Assembly: GCF_000835495.1 (NCBI RefSeq)
Contig: NW_015622548.1
Location: 186,001-250,000 of the forward strand
From: Cladophialophora immunda
Taxonomy: Eukaryota > Ascomycota > Eurotiomycetes > Chaetothyriales > Herpotrichiellaceae
Reading direction: 5' to 3'
DNA length: 64,000 nucleotides
Below are positions 11,387 to 23,479 of this stretch, in pieces. The position numbers and the translations under genes are program-made. Numbering within the stretch: position 1 is the first letter of the stretch; each line of letters begins with the position of its first letter. The notes beneath the pieces were generated by a model. That model saw only the letters and a list, made by a program, of their open reading frames with translations. It was not told the origin of the DNA and searched no databases.

Positions 11387-12346
11387 TCAGTCAGTAATGC
11401 CTCTTTCAATATCAACATCTAACAGACTTTGAATTTTCTCGCCATTCTGGCGCCATGTTTCTACGGCAACCCTCGCCCACCACTCCTGCTTGGGCTCGGG
11501 CTCCCAACCTGATATTGCCCCCAAATTGAAGAACCAGTCGTGTCGTAAGTAATATGCACAAGTCGAGCACTGCCCTACGCTGCAGCAACTGGAATGAAAC
11601 CACACGAAACTGTACCTCTTATGCAGATGCGCCCGATAAGTGACCTACTCATAGCCAGTCCCCAGGCAGCTCACACGGACCCTTACCATCCTTCCCTCAC
11701 ATTGCCTGATCAACCAAGTATTCAGCGTTTGTAACGTTCGGATGAAAGAGGGCTGGTCGATCCCTCTCTCTGCCGTCTCAGATGTCGTCTCCGAGCCACC
11801 AGAATCACCGTGCGGCCTCCCGAGACTCGTCCCGCGCCCATGCAGATACGAATCCGTGAAGGACCAGGTATTTGTGCCCGCTCATCTAACTTCATAAAGC
11901 GTGCGCCTACATCTCTATTTCGGAACCGAACAAGAGTCGTCAACAGGGCCGGCTGCAGCTTTGTGCAGCTGCGGAATCTTAGGTACTCATGGGTAGCCTC
12001 CGGCAGTGATACCAAAAGCGAGTAGGCGAAGAATAACATGCCAGGCACCTCAATGATTCTGATTCATTCGTGGTATACAGTATTAAAGACTCAGCAAATG
12101 CTCTGCCCAAGCCGGCCAAACACATGGCGGTGCCATGCGCCAATTTCCGGAGCCATCATCATCCTGTGCCCGGTCCAGGTCCATCCCCAATGCTTGTGCT
12201 ATGCTGAAGGCTTTTATATGTTCATTAATGATAGTAAGAAATTCGTCTTCGTCCACATCTCCCCGTTCCATCTGCACCACATGATCTAGAAAGAGGCAGC
12301 ATCCATCAATAACAGAGGGTAGGTGGTTCCAGGATAGCCACTCAGG
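11387..12346 (-). pseudogene. Coding-like remnant, family not recognised
   Basis: Three stretches read like protein on the minus strand but lack a start and clear splice links. Block 1 (12346-12083) begins PEWLSWNHLPSVIDGCCLFL and runs through FLTIINEHIKAFSIAQALGM to a TAA. Block 2 (12054 to about 11850) includes SLLVSLPEATHEYLRFRSC and IPGPSRIRIC. Block 3 (about 11560-11387) includes WEPEPKQEWWARVAVETWRQ. Amino-acid composition and codon choice look native. Block 1 opens directly after in-frame stops, a few bases past the kinase stop codon, so any N-terminus is missing. I infer a truncated, decaying gene; an unusual intact multi-exon gene is possible. Confidence 0.3.
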
Positions 12347-12355
12347 ATCACATCA

Positions 12356-15300
12356 TTACTTCACGAGACTGGCGGCGGCGGCGGCAGCGGCTAAGTCGGA
12401 TCTGTTACTCATGCTCCTTTGGCCGACCGTCAGCCTCGTGAGATTCGGATTGGACGCCGACGAAGTCATCGCTGCGTGGGACGCGCGCTTGGCTTGTGAC
12501 GTTGCTTGAAACGACCCAGGCATGGTTGATTGACGCCGCGCTCCTGCTTTATTAGGTGAGGTCTCCTGCCGACTCGAGATTGGGGCTTTCAGAGTTGTGG
12601 GAGGTTGTGGTAGCGGTCTGGCGCCCATTGCGGTTGTCAAGGAGTTCCCTCTCTTGACCGGAGAGTTCACCGCAGACTGGGTGTTTCGCCTGGCAGCGCT
12701 CGAGCTCATTTTGATCCCGGTTATAAATTCATGCTTGTTCGCCTCGTGAGGGGTCATTCTTCGTGTCGGATCCCATTTCAAACACTTAGTAATGAAATCG
12801 AGGAATGCTTCGTCGTCACATCTCAAGACTTGTCGTAAATCCTTGGAGCTCGGTCGCCTTCTCTTTCCCTTAGAAGATACCGTCAGGCGAGGCTTACCCA
12901 TCGAATCAAAGAAGAGCTTCTTCCGACTACTCTTCTCAATGAGATGCTTCTCCGGTGGACCAAACACTTCCATAATACAAGCCAGCTGCTCTTGCTCATT
13001 CTCACCGGGAAAGATTGGGTAGCCGGTGTAAAGCTCGGCCAGGATGCAGCCGACGCTCCACATGTCGATGGGCATGCCATAAGACATCCCCAGAATGACT
13101 TCGGGGGACCGATAAAACCGGGATTGGATATAAGTGTACACCTTCTCGTGCTCGAAACAACTCGAACCAAAATCAATCACTTTTATTTCAGAATGGACGG
13201 GATGCGCGAGGAGGATATTTTCCGGTTTGAGATCGCAATGGATAACCTTGTGGTGTTGCAGAAGGACCAGACATTGAAGAAGTTGTTTTGTGAATCGCCG
13301 GATCAGTTTCAACGAGAATCCTCGGAAATCGTGCGCTTTGATGAATTCGTACAGGTTCATACCCAGGAGATCGGTGGAGATGCAGAGGTGGCCGCGGAAA
13401 TAAAAGCTTTGGTCAAAATTGACAACGCTGTGCTTTTTGTGAGGATCCTAGTGTCGGGTTAGCGAGTGAAGTGTCTAAACGATCCCAGCTCTTGACTTAC
13501 CCACTCCTTGAGCTTTTGCAAAATGTTGACCTCCACAAGAGCCTGTTGATGGAATCTCTTCTTGTTCCGAATGATCTTTACCGCAACAAGAATCCCAGTC
13601 TTGTGGTCAACACAGCGCACAACCTGCCCAAAACTCCCTTTTCCGAGAAGGTCCACGACCTCGTATCGGTAGGCCAAATGGTCCCCTTCAACAATGTTGT
13701 AATCTCCGCGTTCATCATCATATCCGAAATTGGTGGAAGCAGACCCCGGGTCTCCCACAATTTTCCGGGCGTTCAGAGTTCCAGTGAAGTAGACGTCTGC
13801 GAAGTCAACAATCTCGCCTCGCTCAAAGATATTCAGGTCAAAAATGCGTGAAGCCGTGACGTGCGACATGCGAGTGGCAGGTTTAGCTCTGGCTCGAAGA
13901 CTGTCTAACTCCCTTGCGGCTGATTCGAAATCTTTCCTCTTCGATGCGAGCTTCTTCATTTCATCTTCTGCGACCAAGTCATCGCGGTCCAAAGGCTGTT
14001 CATGTTGTCGTTGAACGGGTTTGTGAGCAACAAGATTAAGGGTGCTAGTCGATGCAGATCCCGACCGATTAGAAGTAGCCATGAGCACTCTCCCAGAATC
14101 GAGAGATGGACGCCCATTCGATGCGGTGCTATCGAAGCTTCCTTGTCGTTCGGGACCGTTGTTTGTACTTGAAGTAGATGTCTGTCTCCTAGACCTGAGA
14201 TAGGACGGTCGTTGAGGGCTTGCAGCGCCATTGTGGATATTTGTCCAACTTGCTGAGGCTGGCAGCTTTGGCGGAGGCATGTTATCATATTTCGACAAGT
14301 CATCCTCCTTCGTAACAGTATCTGGCAACTTCGGCTCGCTCCGCTTTCGACTCAATTTTCTCCTGAGCGACGTTGTGGAGAATACAGATTCACTCTCGGT
14401 TTGCTTCTCTGCTGGATTTGGGATAACTGCAGCTTCAGCTTTCGGTGTGACCGAGAAGCTGGGAGCACGAGGTCCGTTCGGTCGCGGCTGACTTGGATTC
14501 CGGTTCAGCTCGTTGATGAAGTTAGGCCGCATATAATTCGAAAATTCGTCATTGCTCTTGGGCAGGGACGAAGATACGAAGGGAGATATCGTGCGAGCTT
14601 TGTCTGATTCAAAGGAGAATACCGGCAAGCTAGGACTGACATCACTGGGTGGTCGTAACTCATCCGACCGCAAAGCATGATGCGAAGTGCTACTTCGCAT
14701 GGTCGGGCCCTCATCGCTCGCTTTGTGTCCTCTAGAAAAGAAACTTGCCTTCGAGGCCGTCATAGGTGTGCTCGGCGTTTTCATGGTGTTACGAATACCA
14801 GGTGGTGTTACCGGAGGCTCCCCAGGTTCAGACTTAGCATTCAGTGACCTGATTTTCGCACTAGTCGGTGTGCTCAGGGGCAACAGGTTCAATGGCGGTA
14901 GTCTAAGCGTCTGGAGCGATTTCTTGTTCGCTTTTGCCTGAGACTGCGTATGCGCTTGGAGTTGTTGTTTTGGCTTGGGCTCAGGCTCGATGGTAGGAGG
15001 TTGAGGCTGAGACGCAGAATTATGTGAGGTATTGCTTGATGCGCGAGGTGTCTCCAGCGCCTTCATCGCATCAGCAACAGTAGATACCACGGGACTCGCA
15101 GAGATAGCTCCATCAAACGGTGGAAGACTGGAAGACCTTGCCGAGAAGAAGGGCTGATCCAGTTCACTCCCAGGAGATTCATAAGCTTTTGGTATTGCGG
15201 GTACAGGTGGAACTTCCAGTTCGTAATTTGTCGTTGTGGAAATATCAAGTCGGGGCTTCGCTGTGGGCAATCTCGAAGAATTTACTGGCTGGGGAAGTCT

Positions 15301-16980
15301 GGCAGGGTTGCTGACAGCGTTTGCGTTTCGGACAGAGTTATAACTAGTATTTGATGATAAAGATTGACCTGAGCTGTAGGATTTTCGATTGGGATCTGGG
15401 GTGGTCCTCGAAGAGGATGGCGTCAGGCTCTTGCGATTCGGGATGGCAGGGGATTGTAGATCTGCCTGAGGAAGCTGCGGCATAGGCTCAGGCTGAGGAG
15501 TTGGGGGAGCTTGGGAAATCCGACTTTGAGGCAAGGGCGGCGCTGGGGGAACAATCGACATCCGTTTCAAGCGGCGAGCATCAGTTGGGCTGACGGTACG
15601 AGCTCCAAGCCCAGTCGCATGATGGGGCATGACGGATATCCGACGGTTACGGTCGACATTTCCACCTGGAGTGGTTGTCCTTCCAGGTGTCCCACTCCTT
15701 CTCGTGGGTGTGTGATGAGTTGTGGTGGAGGTCGACCGTGACGGATCTGGTGTCCTTGAGGGGGTAAGCAAATCTTTGGAATTTTGTCTTTTCGGAGCCA
15801 ATGATGTTCTTGATTTGGTTGTGCTTGGTGTCTTGATGTCTTCCGCACCACTCTCTTCAGCCCGACCAGACAAATGCTTGAGGGACAAGGTCTTGCTGCT
15901 TTCCGTACTGGACTTCCTTCCTCCTGCGCTTGGCCGTCTCCTCACTGTTGGCTTCTCTGAATTGTCTGGAGCAACAAAGGTACCTGGCCCTACGGACTTC
16001 CGGGGTGCTTTTGGACCGCCATTTGCATTATTGAACGAATTGGGCGGAAAATGACTCTGTCTTCGGCCTCGAAGGATTGATGTAGTGGCAGTGGCCATAG
16101 AGTCAGACTTGACAGAATTCCTTGAATTATTCGACGCCGTAGAACTCTTTCGCGTTACCGGAATCACACCAGAGCCTTTTCGAGATGGTATGGGAATCGT
16201 TGGCTGCGAGGGTGTCTTCTTTTGGTCGGGTGCGGTTGTCTCAGAGGAGGGAGGAGCTTTGACGGCGGTGCCGCGGCCAGGAAGCGGGAAATGGTTCAGA
16301 CTTGGTTCAGTGCCGACAATCGTGTCTTGGAAATCGTCGAAATTGAATGTCGGTTCCAGGAAATCCCCAAAATCCAATGTGCCATCACCGTCGTCTCGCG
16401 TCGGAGGTTTCGCCTGTATAGATGCAAAACTGAATCGGGAGATGTCATTGATGGATAGCTCATTGGTGTATGGATCGTGGGAAGCAACGGCGGAGGCACC
16501 TCGTACAGACTTAAACTGGGGAGTTATTGAATTGCTGGCCGACCTAGAACAGAGAAGGCACGGGTTAGCTTTCACTAACAGTATAGACAGGAGCTGCGAC
16601 GCCCACCTCTTTCCCAAGCTGCCATAATCCAAGGGACGCGGACCCATTGGGGTCTTCGTGGCGCTGGGGATCGAAGATTGCCTTCTGCGAGTTGTGGTGG
16701 CATTGTCCCCCGAGTCGCGTTTGGTGGTCGCTGTCGATACCGTCATGGAGGCGGCCGGGAAGGAAGAGGGCGGCTGCTTCTTGGACGAGGGAAGAGTGTC
16801 GACTGCTGCGACGGCGACTGCATCGTCACACAAAGTCAGCTGGGGTCCATCTGCTGCAGGTATCCAGTGGCATTGCATCAAGTTCGTACCACCACTGTTA
16901 TCCAAGTCGTCGGGTCTCGTATTGGTCGCCTTCACACTGCTAGACTGTGTGGTTGCAGACGCATTCTGTCGGTAAGGCAT
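12356..16980 (-). CDS. pom1: DYRK-family protein kinase, Pom1-like
   Basis: Exons 16980-16607, 16543-13501, 13447-12356; introns of 63 and 53 nt, both with GCTAAC branch sites; 1502 aa. The first ~1080 residues are low-complexity Ser/Thr/Pro/Arg-rich linker, as in other Pom1 kinases. The kinase domain follows the DYRK homology box (GDYNIVEGDHLAYRYEVVDL). Its landmarks are GKGSFGQVV (Gly loop), VAVKIIRNKKRF (Lys), HCDLKPENILL (catalytic loop, HCD instead of HRD), DFGSSC and the activation-loop YTYIQSRFYRSPEVILG with the YxY autophosphorylation site. A tail with an Ala run ends the protein. Known family role: cell polarity, cell-size control and septum placement at the cortex. The 63-nt intron keeps frame and could be mistaken for coding; removing it gives GSLGKRSASNS. 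Confidence 0.92.
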
Positions 16981-18188
16981 GGCGAGAGAGGTGCCACGGC
17001 CCCTGTCCCGTCTCTTTCATATACAGTTTCCCCGTCATTCAATGCCGGAGCCTCGACATTGCCACACCAGGCTGGTGCTCAGTCCATCGGGAGGGCAGAG
17101 GTTGGGTTGAAGTCAGAGTTGTAGGTCAGAGCGACCCTGTCGCTACCTTCTCTGAGAAAGTGGACCAGGGCGTCCAACTGGGTACGTGGGCGACAGTTCG
17201 ACGTGGAGGACGCGTGCCTTGGAATGTCGTCAGGGGAGGATTCCGAGGAGCCGGATGAGATGGGATGAGATCAGAACAACAAGCAAGAAAGGACCCTGGC
17301 CAAGGGCTGTTTCAAGATACAGATGCCAAAGGATGCTGGAGAGGATCTGTTGATTGTCCAGGGTAGGGACTGGCCGGGAATCTTTGATGTTGCGGTGACA
17401 ATAATCAAACTGCCAAAAAGTGACCCTCCCAAACCTGGCTCGACAAAGAAACAGCGCAGGTCCATCCGTTCTGGGCTTGCGAAGAGCGATGGAGCTGGGA
17501 CAGGGGTTGGGGGGGCATCATCCATGGCTACGGTGGCCGTGTGCCTGAGCTGGGCTGGGCCTAGGGGCCTCTAAAGGTTCTACGGGGGGCGATCCCAAGT
17601 GGAGGAGCCAAACGGATTGCCCACTATAAGGTGTGGCTTTCCTGCATTGGGTGTGCTGCAGAGGCTTAACGGGGCCTAGCAGCCCTAGCTGTCCAGGTGG
17701 ATGCAGAGATTGGCCATCAAACAAAACCCTCCACTAGCATGGCCGACTGCTGGGCAATCAACCTCTGCAATCTCGTCTCAAATCGATCCTTGGCCATGGG
17801 TAATATTAATGTCCTCGAAATGGCTTCGCTACACATCTGTGAAGCCTCAGCGGCGTGGGAGATCCCGGGGTTCTCTGCACAATGCAAGGATAGGGGAGTG
17901 GGATGCAGGCTTTCCGGGCATCGCGACAAACGTCAAACTCGGGTTTCGTGTCACCAAGGGGCGAGGTGCCAGTCACTCTGCGCCACAGACAAGCCACATG
18001 TGGCTGCACGGTCACGTGCCATTTGCTTACGGTCAACCACATGTTCGTTCAACGACCAACTTCATAAACGCCGACCACCTCTTAATCCTTCGAACATCAC
18101 AAGACCTCATGCAATGTTATTCTGCCTGGGACTTAACCCTACATAATCGACGATGGAGTGGTGAACTTCATCAACGAGAATACTGATT
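16981..18188. other. 1.2 kb divergent spacer
   Basis: Lies between the kinase (minus) and the peroxin (plus); it must hold both promoters. A CACGTG E-box-like hexamer occurs near 18013. No gene seen; the open frames here are of poor quality. Confidence 0.5.
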
Positions 18189-20158
18189 ATGGATGAATAC
18201 ACAGCCGAAGCCTTCGCCAACCGCGACGAGCCTACTCCGCTCATTGCCGTCCCCTCCAGCGACGTGGATGGTTCGTCTTCCGAGGCAGAGACCGCAAGTC
18301 ACAAGCATAAGTCCAAGAGGGCACGCCCGCCATCGCGTCTAAATACACAGCTTCAAGACAGTTCTGCCTCTCAGCCGGGGAGAAATGAAGCCACGCCCTC
18401 TTCAGCGGGAAGAATGTCTCTGCAAGATCGCTTGTTTGCAAAGTATGCACCTCCTCGGCGCCGTCCTTCTCTTCCAATAGCTATGAACGTCTGTTTTAGA
18501 AGTATTAAATATTTGGGCCTTTTCACACCAAACGTTAACATATTTCTCGCAGAGTCCTTCAGCAAGTGGTCCCCACCGACGATGGTCATGATGAACCGGC
18601 CAGCACTCCAACCAACCTTCCTTCGAGTGCATATATCTCTCGCCCTGCATTTAGCCTGCCATTGATGACATACAACTTCCGTCGGTTCAACGCCAGAATC
18701 GGCATCGTGTTCGTCTTCCAAAATCGCCTCATCCGCCTCTTCACCTGGCGGACACCGACACACACTTTGTCCTTCCTGGCGACGTACTCATTCGTCTGCC
18801 TCGACCCATATCTACTTGTTGTGGTGCCCCTGGCTATTTCTCTATTCTACATCATGATCCCAGCGTTCACTTCTCGCCATCCGCCGCCCCCAACGTCAGC
18901 AATCGCCCACACCAGTAGCACCAACATGACTACAGAATATCATCAAGCATATACAGGCCCGGCCCTTGCCCCGGCCGCTGTCATAAAGCCCGCCCCAGAA
19001 ACGTCAAAAGATTTTTTCCGCAACATGCGTGACCTGCAGAACTGCATGGCTGACTTTAGTAATGTGCACGACTGGCTGGTAGCCAACGTCGCGCCAGCGA
19101 CGAATTTCTCAGACGAGCAGTTTTCCTCTCAACTGTTTCTGTATCTGATTATCCTAACCACGCTCTCCTTTATCACCTCGCATCTGCTTCCTTGGAGACT
19201 GATATTCCTTGGCTTGGGATGGGCCGTCATCGTCTCCTCCCACCCCAGAGCACAAGCATGGTTGTTAAAGATGCAAAAACAAGCTGAAATTGAAACATCC
19301 CTCGCCCTGAACGACCCTAACCTTAAACACCAGAGGTACATCCATGGCATCCCCCTTCCTGCCACACCACACGCGATTCAGTCTGCATTCACTGCCTTTT
19401 CCGAGATCACCCTATCAACGACTCCAGAGACAAGGGAAGTCGAAATCTTCGAACTGCAACATCGTCCTCTGGCCAGTACTGCGTCCAGTGGAATAGCAGC
19501 CGAGTGGCAGCCCCATCTTTTCACACCTTTTCCCTACGACCCTCTCTCTCCAGCACGAATCGCAGGCGACAGGCCAAGGGGCACTCGTTTCTTCGAAGAT
19601 GTCGAACCACCAGAGGGGTGGGAGTGGGCATCCAAAAAGTGGGAGTTAGACCTCGAAGCTGGGGAGTGGATCAACGAGAGACTCGTCGTGGGCGTCGAGT
19701 ACGATGTTCTCAACCGCGAGCCTCAAAATATCGATGGGCCTTTATCGGCTCCAGCCGCTTCCGGGCCAGGAGACTACGACAACGATGATGCCGGAAACGA
19801 CAACGATACGAGATTAAGAAGAATCTCCACGAACCGAAGAGAAAGCATCAATCTCGACTTTGGGGGATGGGTGTGGGATCTTCCCCCGCCGCCCGGCTCC
19901 GGAGTCAACAGAGACGATGATCTATGGCTTGCGTATGGGGATTACGACGTTCCTAAAGTGGGTGTACGAAACAACTCCAAGGAGGAAGAAAAGGCCAGGA
20001 AGAAGAGGGAGAAGGAACGGGAAAGGAGGGACAAGAAAGAGAAAAGCGGCGCAGTAAGGGACTGGGAGGAAGCAACAAGGGTGGATAACCGCGGGAGAAC
20101 TGGAGAGTGGAGAAGACGACGCTGGGTAAGGTTGGTGAAGAGGAAAGTGACAGTATGA
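18189..20158 (+). CDS. Peroxisomal membrane peroxin, Pex24/dysferlin-domain family (Pex23/Pex30-like)
   Basis: Exons 18189-18442 and 18553-20158; 110-nt intron ending in CTCGCAG; 619 aa. A polar Ser-rich N-terminus (about 110 residues) leads into two hydrophobic blocks: RLIRLFTWRTPTHTLSFLAT with the segment after it (ending near IMIPAF), and LFLYLIILTTLSFITSHLLP with the segment after it. These match the reticulon-like membrane part of Pex30-type peroxins. After residue ~400 comes a dysferlin-like region: EVEIFELQHRPL, PFPYDPLSPARIAGDRPRG and FFEDVEPPEGWEWASKKWEL with the paired-Trp pattern of DysF modules. The C-terminus is a highly charged Lys/Glu/Arg helix. Members act at ER-peroxisome contacts and control peroxisome number. 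Which of the fungal paralogues this is cannot be told from sequence alone. Confidence 0.85.
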
Positions 20159-20859
20159 TCTAGTCGGTACGAGCAATAATGACCGACAAGAGGACACGAA
20201 TGATACGAGCGAGACCATGCCTACAACCTGCCCACTCTCTCTTCCCCCGACCCTTCCTCTCAGCCAATGGAGGGACTTGAGATGACCATTAAAGTCCAAA
20301 CTACGGGGAGGAAACAAACGACGAGGGCTGTGTTCAGGGAAATTCTCTTCTGGATTCCTGCCGTTCACAGTTCATGTGGATGTTGACAAGCTCAGAGCCC
20401 CTTCTGCGGCTCGCCTAGCTAGGGATGTGATCCCGAAGACTGCCATTCCGTCCTCCACCGTTCCATCCAGCTAAGCACAGCTCACGTAGTTGCAGACTGA
20501 GGACTGTTGTGTTCCTGTCGTAACTCGAGAAGGCGACCCTCTGCGTCCACCATTCGTGACTGCGATGTATTTTCCCACGCTCATTCCCCGTACCGATGCT
20601 TACCACGACCAATGCTTCCAGTAGTCCATGCAGTCCCCCAATGCCGTAAGTGCATCTTCACCTTGTGACACATATCACCACAGCAAAAGAAGAAATCCCC
20701 CGTAGATGGCGTTGTGTCAATGGAAATGGCTCCCGAGAATGCAGGTTTCTCGGACCGAGCCAAGCAAGGTAGCATATGGTGTTATGGTGTCTGTACTTTT
20801 CCTTGATATCACTCGCCTTGGTATCGCAATCTCGGACCATCCTAGTCAGGTTCGTTTGT
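20159..20859. other. 0.7 kb convergent spacer
   Basis: Between the convergent peroxin and receptor genes; presumably the two 3' untranslated ends. Nothing else seen. Confidence 0.5.
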
Positions 20860-22172
20860 TCAGACCACCATCTTTTCAGAGACAAACGACTCCTTTCCCT
20901 CGTGACCTTTATTCTTCAATCCTGAATCAGGTTCTTTACCTTCAGTTGTCCCAGCACCCATGGAGTCAATCGCGCTGAGCTCCCGATCTACCAGCGAGTG
21001 GCCGTGTGTGACATCAAGCATGTAGGACGAGGGTCGCGAAGCAGCAGAGGTGGTGCTGTCAGTCAAGGTTGCGGCACTGTCGGTAAAGGCAGGCTTCGGA
21101 GGCATGGAGTTCGGCGGCAGTGGCGAGGACTTCTGGGCCTCGGCGTCGTCAACGGTGGAATTGACAGTCATGAAGAGCGAGCCGAGAGGCAGCATTACGT
21201 AGACGGACGGAAGGAGCATGATCTCCGGGTGCAGCATGCTAGTCTGCACGGGGACAATCTGCAGGATGCAGAAAATGACTGTGATGAAGCTTCAGTAGAG
21301 TAAGGCGATGGTAGAGGTGGAATCAACTTACAAGGAATGACAAAAGACTGGACACACAACAAACCGATGAGGTTCAACGCCGAGGCGTATGCACTGTTTC
21401 TGGTGACGATCGAAGAAGGACGTTTCCAGACGATATCGAAGACTGAGGCCATGGAGACAAGGCTGAAGCTTCCAATGCAGATGGTGTAAGCGACGAGGTA
21501 TGCGGTGCGGGCATTGTAGGCTTCGTTGAGGAAGTCGTAAATTTCAGCGCCATCCTGCCCAAGCTGCAAAATCTGCTGGATGCTGTACGCCATGGCAGCT
21601 GCCAGGCCAGCCACTGAAGTGAGGATAAGGTAGGTCAGCATGACTTTGTGGACAACTGGATAGCGGACTTTGATTCCGGTCATCAGCCCCTTGGCCTGGA
21701 GCCAGAGGCAGATGGCGGCAAAGGCAAAGGCAAACCATCCTGTAACTTGGCTGGTGGCGAAAGTGGCAATGAAGTCAGTGGTCCAGATGCTGTCAGTGAA
21801 GTCGAGGGTGAGGAAAGTGTAGGCCGAATTGGACTGGAGACCAGGGGTGAGAGTCGAGACGATGTCGATCATCAACTTGATGAGCATGAAGACCAAGCCG
21901 ATGAGCATGAATGTGTGGAATGGAGTGGTTCTCTTGCGAGTCGGAGTGAGGGCAAGCAGGTAGACCAAAGTGGCCCAGACCAAGCCGGCTGCGAGTCCAC
22001 GGTTGGTGTCGTAGTCGACATTGATGTTGTTCCAGGTGTCAATGAGACGCCAGGTCACCTTGTTGAACGGGGCAGCAGGGTAGGTTGGGACTTGGAAGGC
22101 CTCGTCGTAGAGGGCACCGCCAACTCCGGCCGTTGGTAGGCTGCCAGGAGCAGCAAACGCCGCAGTAGCCAT
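20860..22172 (-). CDS. ste2: Ste2/PreB-type seven-helix pheromone receptor
   Basis: Exons 22172-21332 and 21278-20860; 53-nt intron; 419 aa. Seven hydrophobic segments are visible, starting with GLAAGLVWATLVYLLALT. Short loops follow, then a last pair that, after splicing, reads SALNLIGLLCVQSFVIPFIF and MLLPSVYVMLPLGSLFM. The QSFVIP stretch in TM6 matches the conserved QSLLVP of yeast Ste2, with its kink Pro. RKRTTPFH after TM1 matches the Ste2 intracellular loop. The cytoplasmic tail is Ser/Thr-rich (DSTTSAASRPSSY), as expected for receptor desensitisation. Known role: binds alpha-factor-like peptide and couples to the heterotrimeric G protein for mating or chemotropism. No pheromone precursor gene is seen nearby. 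Confidence 0.85.
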
Positions 22173-23479
22173 TATGGTTCTGACCGAAGCGTAGCAATGC
22201 TATTGAAGAGGGCGACTGGCTGCAGATGACACGATTGAAGGAATGATGAGACTGTGGTAGGGAGATAAGGAAAGAGGAAGTAATGTGGTGACAGTGAGAG
22301 AAGCAGAAGGAGGAAAGTGATGGAGAAAAAGTGATAGGTGTTGAGTGTGTTTGTTTTGTTTTGGGTCGGCAATCCAGAGAGAGAAGGGTGTGGCAGATCA
22401 GGGAGGTGAGGCAGTATAAGATGGTAACGGAGAGGTAGAGAGTAAATGGAGGCCAAGTCAAGTGAAGTAGAAGTCGAAGTGAGATGGATGTGAATTCGCG
22501 TCCTCAATCCCCATCGTCTCCTGGCCCAGTCCTGCGTCCTCACCTCGTGCCTCAACCTGGCAATGTCTTCAGCAGGAGGCGTCAATACGCCAGTTAGTCG
22601 ACCCTCATTTCTTCGTTCTCGCCATCTTGTCCATCAAGTCTTTCATATCTTGGCCCGACTGTCTCAATTCCTCCCCATCATCTCTCGTCTGCAAGGAAAG
22701 GAGAGCTGGAAATCAGAGACATCGAGAACAATACTAAGGCCTTAGTATTGTTCTCCCCCTGCAGACAGTAGCAGCCCCCGACCATCCTCAACCAGACACG
22801 ACCCAACGAAAACTGATGACTTCATGACGTCTGGAGCGACGAGCTTGACGTTGCGCTGGCTGTAAATGAAATTGCAGCGTCAGTGCTGGTCTTAAAAGGA
22901 GGCTTTGAAAGGGCGGAGGTCTGGTTGACATTTCGGTGGCTCTATGAACCACCCTAGGGGATATTCACCCACTTTCCCCTGAGGGAATTCAAGATTGCTC
23001 CCAGCAACTGATCAGCTCGGCAAAGATGGTTTTTGGCCTCAGAAAGAGTGAAAACACTCAGTGGTGGCTCCATCGCTTGCTTGCAGCTCGGTTGAGCATA
23101 TTCTCTGCTTCGCTCATTGGAACATATAGGAGGGAGCGGCTGGCTTCCAAGAATGCGGTGCTCCCCTAAGCACAAGCCAGGTAGGAAGGCTGAATCGCCT
23201 CATCCTTAGGTACTTCTTCATTCACGGAAATGAGAACACACACTGCAAGGCAGGGCATATCCAGTTTCATCGGTGAAGGCAGCGTGCAACTCAACGCCAA
23301 TCGCTGCCAAGCTCATTCATTGTAGATGTGTTGCTCACCTCTCGTTCACCATTCAGGGTTGTGGCTGCCTTCGACATCTTAGGCACCCAAGCAACACTGC
23401 TCCATCCGCCTCCAGCCTCTTTTCATGCCTTTTTCCATCTGTCCAGCCCACTGTCTCATAACTTGTTGTGGTCAGCGGA
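22173..23479. other. 1.3 kb divergent spacer
   Basis: Between the receptor gene and the FHA-BRCT gene; both promoters lie here. Apart from the 32-bp palindrome listed separately, I see nothing defined. Confidence 0.5.
22724..22755. repeat. Perfect 32-bp palindrome
   Basis: The 16-base arm GAGAACAATACTAAGG is followed with no spacer by its exact reverse complement. It lies about 550 bp upstream of the receptor start and 720 bp upstream of the FHA-BRCT start. It could be a dimer-binding site or a cruciform/hairpin element. Confidence 0.95.

Noticed and set aside
12346..12360. Extension of the Pom1 kinase into the downstream coding-like block
   Set aside because: The only possible intron would be about 24 nt, too short for a spliceosomal intron.
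17697..18186. Overlapping plus-strand frames of ~150-160 codons before the peroxin gene
   Set aside because: Two frames overlap each other with no protein-like pattern; most likely promoter DNA.
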